DNA of 63,087 bases, from contig PJRA01000508.1 in assembly GCA_016987375.1 (NCBI GenBank), forward strand, positions 2,349,130-2,412,216. The letters run 5' to 3'. Every line of letters begins with the position of its first letter. Position 1 is the stretch's first letter. A model generated the notes under the pieces. That model was not told the DNA's origin, made no database searches, and worked only from the letters and a program-made list of their open reading frames with translations. Both the position numbers and the translations under genes were made by a program. Below are positions 33,991 through 44,796 of the stretch, one piece after another. Source of the stretch: Brachionus koreanus (lineage: Eukaryota; Rotifera; Eurotatoria; Ploima; Brachionidae).

Positions 33991-35290
33991 GTGAATATAT
34001 TATTTATAGAACGTATTATTTTCTCAAGATTATATGATTTCTTGGAAAAAAATTCGTAGCTTCCAGGAACAATTTGGTTTTAGAAGACATCGAAGAACCA
34101 CAGATAATTCAGTTTTCCTTATCCAAAAAGTAGTCCAATCATTTAATAGAAAGAAAAAAGTATGTTGCTTATTTTTTGACAGTTCGAAAGCTTTCGATAA
34201 GGTTTGACATGAGAGAATAATTTACAAGCTGATAAAGATACATATACCTGCCTATTTAATATATTGGATTAAATCATTTCTTAACTGTAGAACATTTAAA
34301 GTAAATATAAATGATCACACTAGTGATGAATTCAAAATATTTGCTGGCGTTCCTCAAGGATCAGTTATTAGTCCTTTATTATTTATTATATTTATTATAT
34401 TGCTAAAAAAAATAAATCTAATAATGAATATTCATTTCTCTTTGCAGACGATCTGGTCACTTTTTTTATTTAAGAAAAAAAATGGATATATAGAAAGTAA
34501 GATGGATAGGCATTTAGTTGAATTATGAACAGTGGCTTTTCAAGTGGAAAATGAAGATCTCCGTTGAAAAGTCTTGCTCAATGATTTTTACAAAAAACAA
34601 CAAAGAAAGTTATATTTTTAATTTAAAAATCTATGGGAATAAAATCGAAAACCAAAAAGAAATAGTTCCTAGGTATTAAATTCGATTCTAAACTAACCTT
34701 TTCTTCAATGATAGAAGAAATTAAAGAACGTTGCAATTCAAAGCTAAACTTAATCAAAATTTTGTCAAATAAAAAATGGGGCCTTGACTTTAGAACTTTA
34801 GGAAACCTTTATAAGATCTATTCTAGACTATTCTTTCCCCTGTCTTAACTCTCATTCAGAAACTAATATAAAAAGATTAGAAGTAATCCAAAATTCAGCG
34901 GTTCGTATTACATTATGAGGCATATAATAAACTCTGTTCCACTAGTTGTCAAACTGATGGAAGAATATAACAAAGGTTTCGAATCAAGAAATATCGAGTA
35001 CCCAAATCCATTTTGTAATTGCTATCTTACTATTTCCTCTTTTTTTCCTGAATCATCAAATATATAAAAATGTATTCTATTACTCTCTATCTTAATTTAT
35101 CTAATTTTAATTTAAAATTTCTCTACTTTTTAGCTTATATTATTCTTACTTTATTTTTTTCTTATTTTTTATTTTTATTTTATTCGATTTAACTTTATTT
35201 TGATTTTTTTTTAATTCATTTTTATTTTTAATCTGAAGGAGCTAAAGCTCGGTACAGAAATACAAATAAATAAAAATAATAATTTATCAT
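33991..35290 (+). pseudogene. LINE-family L, copy C (reverse transcriptase core)
   Basis: This is the best-preserved copy. It contains GFRRHRRTTDNSVFLIQKVV, then FFDSSKAFDKV; KVNINDHTSDEFKIFAGVPQ, then GSVISPLLF; a FADDLV catalytic box (about 34444-34461, with frameshift before it); and the thumb segment KLTFSSMIEEIKERCNSKLN. The 3' end is GAAGGAGCTAAAGCTCGGTA, then an AAATAAATAAA tail. Stops and frameshifts make it inactive. Of the non-LTR lineages, the motifs fit a Jockey/CR1/I-like group; the exact clade is not determined. Confidence 0.88.
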
Positions 35291-35329
35291 AAGGGAAATT
35301 GTTAAGAATTACTAAGAACCCCACAAAAA

Positions 35330-35790
35330 ACTTAAGTTCTCTTAGAAATGTTGCTCAACTAAATGAACATGTTTCATTCAAAATTTTTAATGCTGCTCAA
35401 AAAAGTATGCTTCTCCAATCTTAGAAATTTACAATACAATCTTAGATTTTTTTAAAATATTTTATATAATAATCTATAAAAACCAATAAGTCTTTCAAAA
35501 ATTAAAGCATCTCTACAAAAGCTAAGAGGTAGCAGGGCCTGGTCCAGATCGTATACACAACCTAATGTGGATCATCTTCTTTAAGAAGATTTAACTGAAA
35601 TATTCAAAGTTTGTAACAAGGTCAAGGGCCAAAATCGTGGAAAAAAGCTACTATAACTATGATACCAAAGAAAACTTCCCCAACCGATCATCCTTCCATG
35701 ATATTTATATAAGCTGTCTCGATAAATTACTTATTTTATTTTTTAATTTAATATGAAGGAACATTATTTATTTATTTTTTTAAAATAGTG
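35330..35790 (+). pseudogene. LINE-family L, copy D (5' reverse-transcriptase part)
   Basis: Frameshifted remnants of GPDRIHNL, GQGPKSWKKATITMIPKKTS then PTDH correspond to the region just upstream of the reverse-transcriptase core, homologous to copy A at 24290-24440. It ends in AATATGAAGGAAC then an AT-rich tail. Confidence 0.7.
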
Positions 35791-36954
35791 TTGGACAAAG
35801 CTTTGACCGGCTGGAATGGAAACTTGGTCATTCCTTTCAGCTACATGAAAAATATTTTTGAAAAAACAAAATGTTAAATTAGATTCAAATGCAGTCGGGC
35901 TATACCGAACTACACATTAACGAATAACAGGTTATAGCGATTGAAATAAAAGTCCCGATTTTTTCTCCATTCAAACCAATTTTAAAATAAATCATACAAC
36001 GAATATAAATTATAAGAAATCAAAGCCAATTCTCATACAACAACGTTAATTGTCTCTTTATATAACATTCATAATAATTTTTGTTTATAAATGAAATTAT
36101 TTAGTTTATTAATTAGTTAGTTAATAAATAATAAAAAAAATAAAAATAAACCAATCAATCAAAAATTATTATATAAAATGTTGTTTCCTGCACAACCTGC
36201 ACAAATCAAATCATTCAGTCCCGCTCATTCGTTATAGTCCGATAGCACTTAAAAGTTTCTTTTTAAACTTAGCTTGGTACATAAAAACAAATAAATATAT
36301 ATTTAAATAAAATTTTGAAAGTATTTATTTATTGTTCTCGGCATAGCTCACACTAAACTTTATCTTCCTCAGACTTACTTGAATGTACGTAGAACTCCCA
36401 TTACAGCTTCAAAAGCATTAAATGATACTTTTGGATAAATATTTATACAATTATAGTCACTAATCACTAATCGTCACTATTCAAACAATTTATTTTAGCT
36501 AAACAGTTTACCTTAATGTTCAGATAGATGGAAACGTGTTATTAAATTCAATCTCCTAATTATAGATAATTATAACCATTTTATTTCCTTGATAACTGTA
36601 GAATTTTGATCTCTAGAGATCTTATTTAATTTTTAATGATTCTTTTGAACAAAAAAATAGTTGATATTTTAATTTTTCAATTTACAAATTAAGTTGAACT
36701 ATCAGGATAATTATTTTTTAATGTTTAATTTAGCTGAAAATTTTTTCTTTAATTTTTTTAATTGATAAAATTAATCACTTAATGTGAAAATATTATTCGA
36801 AAAATATTTGATTTTCCTTCGAGATAAAAATCAAAATTTTTAATTTATCTAAAATGAAATGGATCAAAATTTCGAAATAACATAAATGCATAAAACTAGC
36901 AGAAAATTTAATTTAGAAGCAAATTTTCTCTTTAATAGTTAAAAAAGTTAAGAA
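35791..36954. other. Spacer before receptor gene
   Basis: 35796-35830 (TAGTGTTGGACAAAGCTTTG then ACCGGCTGG) resembles the reverse complement of 61860-61895. The rest is AT-rich with no feature recognised. Confidence 0.4.
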
Positions 36955-39183
36955 ATGGAAGCCAAAAAAATCTTTGTGTTTATAATTTATATTAATTATA
37001 TTCGTTTTTCAAGAATTAGTGGTGAAAAAAATGAAATGAGATGCAAGGAAACTTTTAAATACGAAACTAATTCTTTTTATCATAACTCTTACCCTTTTAT
37101 TCGCTACAACTACATTAAAATTTACAATTTTTTTTCATTCGAAAATGTAAATCTTGAATGCTTGAGTGAACAATTTTTGATCGGAAAATTGAGCATGATT
37201 CCAACCAAATACCTGGCCTTAGATAAATTTTTTCTTATTAAAAACATTTCAATATTTTATCAAGAAATAGATTTTACATTTTCATATTTAAATGGAGTTG
37301 ATTTTTCTATAGCCTTATTTGAAAACTTGTCACAATTTAATCACTCGATTAATTTATTTTTTAGCTTTTCAAGATTTGTAAATATTCATGGATCAAAAAA
37401 ATTCCTTAGGCCTAGAGAATTTCAAGAGATTTTCTTTACATTTAGCTGCAAGTATTTCCAGAAAACGAGCGTACAAAATTTGAAAAAAACAAAAGTACAA
37501 TTATTTAGAATTCATGGATTAAGTAACACGTTTTTAAAAAAGAATGTTTTAGAATTCAATATGACTCATGAAAAACTAGACACAACTATTGAACATTTGG
37601 AATTAAAATTTTATCGATACAAACTTGGAAACAAGCTGGTCAATCAAAATTTATTTAAAAATACTAGGTCTTTATCAATATTAGGGCGAATTGATTCAAT
37701 GGACGATGATATTTTCGAAGAATTGACAAATTTGGAAAAATTGGTATTGAATGAAAGATATCTATTTAAAAATGGTATGAAGCACTTTATGTCGCTTCTC
37801 AGAAGTCAAAGAGACAAAAGTTCGAATGGAACTTTTAATAAAACATTCATTATTATCATACATAATTACGATTTTCCAGATGAAGATTTTTGTTATTTTA
37901 AAAATTTTCCAAAAAACCAATCAATACTAGTGGAAATTATGTTTAAGCCTAGAATATGTTCATGTCTTTACATTTGGCTTCTTAATTCTTATTTTAAAAA
38001 TTCAAACAAAAACTCAATTGAAGACTTCTGCTACAATTTCAATCAAATTTCTTGTAATTTTAGTAAATTTTTAAAAAACTGTTATCCAAATGATTATTCT
38101 AGAAAGAAAATTGAATACGAAATAGATGAATTTTATTCATCGGAAATAATTAATGCACTTACATTAATTTTTATCCCTTTTTTTGGCCTAACATCATTAA
38201 TAACAAACTTTATAAATATGATTGTGCTAAGAAAATTAAAACAAAATAACAATACTGAATTAAAGAATAATCTATTACAAGAATTGATGTTTTACAACTC
38301 AATTTTCAACTTTATTTATTCATTTATAATTTTATTTCATCTTTTAAATGGATGTGTTTTTTTTAATTTAGACTTCTGTCCAATTATTAGCCGTTCAATT
38401 GGCGTACAATATTTTGAAATTTATGGAATTGATTTTTTCGGAGGTTCTTTAAAAACCATTTCTAATTCTCTCAATTTACTAATTTCCATCCAGCGGCTAA
38501 AAGTTTTGTCAAAAAAAACACTCTTAAAAACACAAATGACAAAAAAATATATTAGATTTTTATTTATCTTAATAATAGTATTTTTTTCGTTCATTTGTAA
38601 CATTGATAGATTTCTAACAAGCGAAATAAACACTAATGTTTCAGATTTGGACACAAATTTTCCTGAATTTCCAAGTAGAATTACATTTAGAGGGATTTTT
38701 GACAAAAAAAATTTTCCAGTCCTTAGATACATATATCATAAAAAAAAGAATAGTTTATATTTCATTTTGTTTTGTTTTAATTTTGTAATCAATGATGTTT
38801 TATTGATATTTGTTATATTTATGACTGACATTTTAATGGTTGTAAAATTTAAACAAGATTTTCAAAAGAAAAAAAAATTTTTTGAATCAAATCATCAAAA
38901 ACTTAAAAAAATAGATAGTCATTTATTAATAACTATGTTAATGATTATACTTAATTTAAGCATTTTATTACTATCCAGAGGCCTTGAATTTACAATTAAT
39001 TTGTTTATCTTTTATCAAAATTTACATGGCAATATTTGCACAATTATTAATAAGGCATGCACAGATTATTACAATTTTGGCAATGCTTTGTTTTTAGTAA
39101 GTTCATCTTTCACATCAATTTATTATTATTGCATAAACAAAGGATTCCGTCTTACCATTATGTCACTTTTAACTTATAATTGA
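36955..39183 (+). CDS. Intronless seven-transmembrane receptor with large ectodomain
   Basis: 742-residue predicted G-protein-coupled-receptor-like protein. A short hydrophobic N-terminus (about 5-18) may be a signal peptide. An ectodomain of about 370 residues follows, with cysteines, many NxS/T sites and a weak leucine-rich-repeat character (TRSLSILGRIDSMDDDIFEE, then LTNLEKLVLN, about 232-261). Seven hydrophobic segments lie at roughly 398-422, 441-465, 497-520, 533-556, 597-629, 656-688 and 708-733. The end of TM3 reads LNLLISIQRLKVL, in the position of the DRY motif of rhodopsin-like receptors but without it. The cytoplasmic tail is very short. The gene is a single exon and very AT-rich. 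It resembles lineage-expanded invertebrate rhodopsin-like receptors; the ligand is unknown and I cannot name an orthologue. Confidence 0.75.
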   Translation: MEAKKIFVFIIYINYIRFSRISGEKNEMRCKETFKYETNSFYHNSYPFIRYNYIKIYNFFSFENVNLECLSEQFLIGKLSMIPTKYLALDKFFLIKNISIFYQEIDFTFSYLNGVDFSIALFENLSQFNHSINLFFSFSRFVNIHGSKKFLRPREFQEIFFTFSCKYFQKTSVQNLKKTKVQLFRIHGLSNTFLKKNVLEFNMTHEKLDTTIEHLELKFYRYKLGNKLVNQNLFKNTRSLSILGRIDSMDDDIFEELTNLEKLVLNERYLFKNGMKHFMSLLRSQRDKSSNGTFNKTFIIIIHNYDFPDEDFCYFKNFPKNQSILVEIMFKPRICSCLYIWLLNSYFKNSNKNSIEDFCYNFNQISCNFSKFLKNCYPNDYSRKKIEYEIDEFYSSEIINALTLIFIPFFGLTSLITNFINMIVLRKLKQNNNTELKNNLLQELMFYNSIFNFIYSFIILFHLLNGCVFFNLDFCPIISRSIGVQYFEIYGIDFFGGSLKTISNSLNLLISIQRLKVLSKKTLLKTQMTKKYIRFLFILIIVFFSFICNIDRFLTSEINTNVSDLDTNFPEFPSRITFRGIFDKKNFPVLRYIYHKKKNSLYFILFCFNFVINDVLLIFVIFMTDILMVVKFKQDFQKKKKFFESNHQKLKKIDSHLLITMLMIILNLSILLLSRGLEFTINLFIFYQNLHGNICTIINKACTDYYNFGNALFLVSSSFTSIYYYCINKGFRLTIMSLLTYN

Positions 39184-39667
39184 TAGTATCATATATTAGC
39201 TCATTAATATTCTATTAAAAATTGATGAGCTACAGCAAGAAACAAGCGAAGATGTCTTACTAGGAAGACTTCGATTGTAGCTAGATACACCAAGAACCAT
39301 ATTCATTTAAAAAGATATAATTGGTATTTATGTTACATAATTAGGACAAAAAATAAACTAATCTTTACAGTAATCTGTAAAATTTAGAATCTTAAAAAAG
39401 ATTTTATAATTGAAAAAACTTGAAAATCTAAATGCATACTTAAATAATTAGTTAAGATTGAAAATAAAAATCAAATTTTCCAAGTGTAATTGTCAATTAT
39501 TCAAAATTTGGTTTAAAGAAAAAAATGTTAAGTTTTTTTTATAAGTTATTATTTTTACAAAATAAGCGTAATTTTTTTAGATTATTTTTTTCATTAAAAC
39601 AAAAATATTTTTATAATAAATTTAAAATAAATAATCTTAAAAGAGAAATAAAATTATTTTCAAATTA
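39184..39667. other. Spacer, no feature seen
   Basis: AT-rich intergenic sequence between the receptor and PTAR1. Confidence 0.4.
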
Positions 39668-40780
39668 ATGTTATTAAATGAATTGGATCAATATTTACTA
39701 ATAATGGAGGGAAAAATATCTAAAGAAGAAATCAATGGCAGAGAGCTGATTAAACTAATAAATGAAAATATTAAAAAAAATAATTCAAGTTCTTATTTGT
39801 CTGAATATGATATACTGCCAATGTTTGATGAACCAAGTCAATTTTTTAATCTAGTCGAGCATCGTTATTTAATCATAAACAAAAGCATGTGCACAAATTT
39901 TTATTTTTTTTGGAGAAATAAATTTTTCCAGAATAAAAATAATTTTTCCGATAATACTCTGGAGGAATTAGATTTGATTTCAAAATGCATCTTACTAATT
40001 AATCCAAATTTTTCAAGCGCATGGTCTAGACGCAAAGTAATCGCTTCAAGAAATTTAGATTCTGAATTGGAATTTAATCGTCTCATATTATCCAAACACT
40101 ATAAATGTGAACAAGCTTTTATTCATCGAAGATGGGCCGTGAAAAAAATTCTAAATTTAAAAGAAAAAAAAATTTCAGATATTGCCTTCAAGGAAATAGA
40201 TTTTGTATTAGATTTTTTATCTCCGAAAATCAAGTCAAACTATTATTGCTGGTCTTATTTAATATGGCTTCTTAATCACGTGACAAAAATTGACACCAAT
40301 TATTTAAATTTAATCGAACTTAATTGTCGACTAGAAGATATGCTTTACAAAAACCCATCAGACAATTGTGTTTTTCATTTTAGACTTGAATATTTTTTCA
40401 AATATTTTTTAAAATTTCAATCACTGAACGATAAAATCATTCTGGATGAGATTAATCTTATTTTAGATTTGATTCTTAGATTTCCTCAATTTTCCACTAG
40501 CTGGAATTATGGCAAATATTTTCTGCGCTGTATGAAGCCTTTTTTTGCTGATTACAACAAGAATGAAAATATTTTGCGGAGCTCGATAAATCTTACACGT
40601 CAAAAAATTCTAACTCTGTATCCAAGACATAATACTATGATTGATTTAGAAGAAAATAGTTCAATCATTAATCTGATGATAAGTGTATCAAATTTGGCTT
40701 TTAATTTAAATGAAAATAAACTAAATTCCATTGATTTTTATTCAAAAAACTTTAATCAATTCATAAAAACTTTTTGCTAA
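39668..40780 (+). CDS. PTAR1: Protein prenyltransferase alpha-subunit repeat protein
   Basis: 370-residue all-helical protein with PPTA-type repeats: LINPNFSSAWSRRKVIASR (about 111-129), KCEQAFIHRRWAVKKIL, KSNYYCWSYLIWLLNH, PSDNCVFHFRLEYFFK and FPQFSTSWNYGKYFL. In mammals PTAR1 is the alpha subunit of geranylgeranyltransferase type III, pairing with RABGGTB to modify proteins such as the SNARE Ykt6. The second repeat (IHRRW) is best conserved. Length and repeat spacing fit PTAR1 better than FNTA or RABGGTA, which have a longer and more regular repeat array. Single exon. TRIAP1 follows 115 bp downstream on the same strand. Confidence 0.8.
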   Translation: MLLNELDQYLLIMEGKISKEEINGRELIKLINENIKKNNSSSYLSEYDILPMFDEPSQFFNLVEHRYLIINKSMCTNFYFFWRNKFFQNKNNFSDNTLEELDLISKCILLINPNFSSAWSRRKVIASRNLDSELEFNRLILSKHYKCEQAFIHRRWAVKKILNLKEKKISDIAFKEIDFVLDFLSPKIKSNYYCWSYLIWLLNHVTKIDTNYLNLIELNCRLEDMLYKNPSDNCVFHFRLEYFFKYFLKFQSLNDKIILDEINLILDLILRFPQFSTSWNYGKYFLRCMKPFFADYNKNENILRSSINLTRQKILTLYPRHNTMIDLEENSSIINLMISVSNLAFNLNENKLNSIDFYSKNFNQFIKTFC

Positions 40781-40895
40781 CAAAAAAATTTATTTTAATT
40801 ATTATATTTAGAAGTAAAAGAGTAATATCTTTGAATAAAATAAATGAAATAATAGACAATTTTATTTCTTAAATTTTGAAATTTAGATTTTAAAA
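40781..40895 (+). promoter_or_regulatory. Short spacer PTAR1-TRIAP1 with acceptor-like AG
   Basis: The 115-bp gap ends TTGAAATTTAG (AG at 40885-40886), 9 bases before the TRIAP1 ATG, after a T-rich run. This is compatible with a splice or spliced-leader acceptor. Confidence 0.3.
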
Positions 40896-41144
40896 ATGAA
40901 CAGCTTGAGCAAAAAATGCCAGGAAGCTAAAGAGAAATATGATGCTTGTTTCAACAAGTGGTTTTCTGAGAAATACCTAAAAGGAAATATGGATAGTGAA
41001 TGTGAAGAATTGTTCAAGGAGTATCAAAAGTGCATTAAAGAAGCAGTTGTTGAGCACAAAATTGAATTGTGGAATTTGCCTTCCGAATATGAAAATTCCA
41101 AGAAGCATTTTTTTAAAACAGATCATCAAAACGAAAATAAATAG
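40896..41144 (+). CDS. TRIAP1: Mitochondrial intermembrane-space lipid-transfer chaperone TRIAP1/Mdm35
   Basis: 82-residue protein with a twin CX9C fold: C8 and C18, C36 and C46, each pair separated by nine residues. The conserved frame is EKYDACFNKWFSEKYLKG, then CEELFKEYQKCI. In yeast and mammals Mdm35/TRIAP1 is imported through the Mia40 oxidative pathway and forms a complex with PRELI/Ups proteins to move phosphatidic acid for cardiolipin synthesis; it also has anti-apoptotic roles. Length matches the family. Single exon. Its stop lies 92 bp from the convergent UBLCP1 stop. Confidence 0.88.
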   Translation: MNSLSKKCQEAKEKYDACFNKWFSEKYLKGNMDSECEELFKEYQKCIKEAVVEHKIELWNLPSEYENSKKHFFKTDHQNENK

Positions 41145-41236
41145 GAAATAAAAATTTTATTTAAAAAACTTGTTTCAAAAAGTTAATAACTATTAAGTAA
41201 ACGCAGAAAAAAAACACTTATATTGAGTTCCTAAAT

Positions 41237-42190
41237 TTAAATATATTTTGACCAATTTTTGTGATCAACTTGATCTAAGCTATTAAGATTACTAATTTTT
41301 TTCAAATATGCAGACAATTTAAGAAGCTCTGTATCCTTTTCTCGATTAAGATGAGCATTTTTGTACGGCTGAATTTTAAGACCATTTTCGGGATTCATTA
41401 AAAAATTTCGTCTCAAATCATCAAACATGATGGTATTTTTTGATGAATAAAATTCAGGCATTTTATCCCAAATAACTCTCAAAGGCTTTACATTCAATAA
41501 ACCAAATTTTGCTGTGTAAATGCTAATCATGGCAGAAGAGTCCAAGTAAAATGCTATCTTATAATTTTGGTTTCTAGTTGCTCCCATTTCTTCCATTTTT
41601 GCTTGAATCCATTTCATAGATGTAGCCGACCAAATGGCAATGTCATAATCTTCATAAGCACTGGTCATGAATTCATGAAAATAAGGTCGCATCAATTCCT
41701 CCCCTCTTTCGGCATGAGATACATGATCGAATATGGTATAGTCAATATCCAGAACAAGCAGTTTTTTATTAGGCCTTGGCTCATTTAAAATATTCAACTT
41801 GTACTCGCGCACTCTCCGAGCAATTTTGGCCAAATTTTCCTCTCGATTTTGAATGCTTACTTCTTCAACATTGTTGTCGATATCGAAATCATCAATTACT
41901 TGAGGTAAATTTTCTGGCTTTGTGTTTACATCGATAATTTTTGACTCCTGGGTTCCCATCATTAAAATTTTGCTATTTGTTTTATAGTTTAGATCATCGA
42001 TCAAACTACTGTCTGTTGCTGCTTGGCCATTTTTGGTTTTTAAACCTAGTAATTTTTGTCTTTCAGGCAAAACATTTGTCAACTTGTAAACTTCTTCTTT
42101 TAAATTACTTACTGTTTTTGAAACTAACAAATTTTCTATTTTGAATTCCTGTCCATTCCACTTTATGATAAAATCTAAATGAGTACTCAT
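41237..42190 (-). CDS. UBLCP1: Ubiquitin-like domain-containing CTD phosphatase 1
   Basis: 317 residues. An N-terminal ubiquitin-like domain (about 3-80, including ERQKLLGLKTKNGQAATDSS) is followed by a linker and an FCP/SCP (HAD) phosphatase domain with the catalytic signature LLVLDIDYTIFDH (nucleophile D148, acid/base D150). Later motifs are DYDIAIWSATSMKWI and KNTIMFDDLRRNFLMNPENG. UBLCP1 binds the 26S proteasome base through its UBL and dephosphorylates it in the nucleus. All catalytic positions are intact and length matches vertebrate UBLCP1 (about 318). Single exon, ATG at 42190; convergent with TRIAP1. Confidence 0.95.
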   Translation of the reverse strand: MSTHLDFIIKWNGQEFKIENLLVSKTVSNLKEEVYKLTNVLPERQKLLGLKTKNGQAATDSSLIDDLNYKTNSKILMMGTQESKIIDVNTKPENLPQVIDDFDIDNNVEEVSIQNREENLAKIARRVREYKLNILNEPRPNKKLLVLDIDYTIFDHVSHAERGEELMRPYFHEFMTSAYEDYDIAIWSATSMKWIQAKMEEMGATRNQNYKIAFYLDSSAMISIYTAKFGLLNVKPLRVIWDKMPEFYSSKNTIMFDDLRRNFLMNPENGLKIQPYKNAHLNREKDTELLKLSAYLKKISNLNSLDQVDHKNWSKYI

Positions 42191-42743
42191 TTGTGCCTCT
42201 AAATACTAAATTTATTATCGACAAACACTAAAAGGATTTAAATATTTTTTTTTATTTATAAAAAAAGAGCTATAAATTTTTTGTTTGAAAAAGTGTAAAT
42301 TATATTGTCTTATTTATAATAAAAAGACAGAGCAAAATATCCTACTATAATCGAAAATAAGAAAAAATGTATGTTTTCTATAGATTTAAAAATTAAGATT
42401 TTTTTCTTTCAAAGTCATTAAAAGCTGAAATACTTTTAAGTTGAATTGAAATACTAGAAAAAAATTGTCGAGTTTAAGTTGATGATCAATTTAAAAACAT
42501 AATTTCAATTAACACAACTCTATTTTAAGAAAGAAAAGGAACATTTTAGCCCGTTAATATATCAAAATAGCTAAGATTGAAAACCCAATTTGTAACAAGA
42601 TGATCGAGGCAAATTAAGAATCAAAACACATATAAGAAGATGTAAAACAACACTAAATACCATCAAAATAGACTCGACTTAAAACCTTTTTCTTTTTTTC
42701 TTAATTCTTAAAAAAAACAACATATATATACATATATATATTT

Positions 42744-42784
<41 letters not shown>

Positions 42785-43400
42785 AAGTAATTCACAGACA
42801 TAGTACTCTTAAAAACGAACTATGTCATTAACTGTGCCATTTGTAGAATTATTTAATTATTTATTTAAAATATAATTTAGAGGGAATAGTTCCTCTTGGA
42901 ATAGCTCCGAACGGCGTAGTGCCTTCTTTTCGGCCAGCCTGTTAGGAATATTTTTGTAATTTATCATTGTAGCTTGTCAAAAACTGCTCTGAATTTTTGT
43001 TGTGATTCATTGGGTCTTTTAAAGAGGTAATCGTGGATTTATTTTGCGATTAGTCATTTGTATTATCATTTGTAGAATTATTGAAACTGAAAAAAATGTT
43101 TTTGGAGGCAAAATTAAAAGAGAGTGATGCCCAATTTAAACAAAATCTGTTAAATAGATGTATTAAAAGCTTATTTATGATATATCAATACCAAACAAAT
43201 AGTTAACAAATCCTTGTATAAACCATTATGTTCTTTAGTCTTTAGCTATCTACCAGCAAGTAGTTCGAATCCTTCTTATAGCATTTACGGCTCTTGGAGC
43301 CAATAGCACTCAAAACGCTTTTTCAACTTGGTCACAGTGAAAAAGATAATCAAAAGAAGAAAAATCTGAGCTATATTCTGAATGAATCTAAATATAAGTA
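42191..43400. other. Spacer with AT microsatellite and repeat debris
   Basis: A TA-dinucleotide microsatellite lies at about 42722-42781. 42880-42950 is less AT-rich but unidentified. 43255-43440 includes TAGTTCGAATCC and TAGTTCGATCCC, which look like polymerase III B boxes in a repeat shared with 32940-33060. No gene. Confidence 0.45.
42722..42781. repeat. TA microsatellite
   Basis: Near-perfect TATATA tract of about 60 bp, interrupted by a short TTTATTATAA. Confidence 0.9.
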
Positions 43401-43409
43401 GTTCGATCC

Positions 43410-43870
43410 CTTCCAGTTCTTCTCTTTTTGATATTGTTTCAACTGTATGGCAAAGTAAAATTTTTGATCAATTTTCAATTTGGTGTTCTTGCTCAAAAAT
43501 TTTATATGCCCAATTACATTGCATTGGAATGTACAGATGAGGCAATTGATTTCTATTATCATAATTTTGAAAATAAATCCACTTTTCATCAAAAGTAATT
43601 ATCCGTCTTAAAAACCCTTATCTAAAGGATTTTTGTTAAGTAGTTTCCTACAAGTTTCAATGCGTAGTTGAATATCGAAATCTTTCGGGACTAAGCTTTG
43701 GGTTACTATCAAAAGTTATAAGCAGAATTGAATGGCTGGTCTAGCTGACCCTTTCTTTATCTGTGAAGGCCGGTAACACCATTACTAAATTTTTTGAACC
43801 AACATAGTACCCTTCTTTAAGCACATTTTAACCTTCCATTAGACATAGTTCACGAATTAGTGATGTTCCC
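43410..43870 (-). pseudogene. Mariner-type transposase fragment
   Basis: The minus strand encodes LETCRKLLNKNP at about 43650, then (after a stop and frame shift) RRIITFDEKWIYFQNYDN at about 43550-43605, then NQLPHLYIP. This is the mariner region around the first catalytic aspartate (TFDEKW). Frameshifted and truncated. Confidence 0.65.
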
Positions 43871-44796
43871 AATCATGATACAATAGTATGAAAATTTCAA
43901 AATTTAAGTTATTTTCATTTAATAAAATTTTTTGAAATTAAATAAACCAAGTGTTAGACATGAAATTTTGAAGAGTATTTAATTGTGTTTATTTCAACAC
44001 ATAATGAGACTTTAAGCTTTTGAATTAGAAAATTTTATTACTCAACTTAATGTTTATGTTCAGTTGTAAAATGGCTCCTTTTTTCTTGTATGTTTTATAT
44101 TTTTTAATTTTCAAATATTAAACAATTTTATTTAAGGTAAAAAAATCACTGAGCGATGTTTTAAAAAGTTTTTTTAAGAATGCAAAACTCTTATTTCTAA
44201 ATTAAATAATCAAATATTGAAACATTTATTCGATCTGAAAGAGTTTTAGCTTTAGTTTTTTAGACCAAATTAGTAAACATTGATTCATTAGAGGTATGTT
44301 TCACTGAATATTGTGAAAAAGAAATTTTTTTATTTTGAAAATTTTAACCATTAATAAAAAGGTCTTTTAATCAAATTTTAAAAAAAGAAATATTTTATTT
44401 GAATTTTTGCGAAATCATTTTTTATTTATTTGAAAAAAAAAACTAAAAAAAATTTGTTTCAAAAGGTTTATGTCAAAATTAACAAAATAAAAAAAAATTA
44501 AGTTTAACACAAAATTTTCTTAACTTTTATTTTAAATTTTAGAATTATTCTCACCAAATTATATTTGAATATTTTTATAATCATTATAAAAAAAAATAAT
44601 CAGAACTAATTAGATAATTTATTTTTGAAAATGTTGAAATTTATAAATAAAAATTTTTTAAATTCTTTATACATAGTCCTACAAGAAAAAAATTCAACAA
44701 ACGCAATTTAACAACACGTAAGTCTATTTGACGAAGTTACATGTTATCGCATAGCTATACATTTAGAATTTAAAATGCTGATTTAAAAAACTTAAA
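43871..44796. other. AT-rich spacer, no feature seen
   Basis: Upstream region of FBXO8; nothing recognisable beyond AT-rich sequence. Confidence 0.4.

Noticed and set aside
42722..42781. Possible regulatory TATA-type element
   Set aside because: It is a simple TA microsatellite distant from any start codon.
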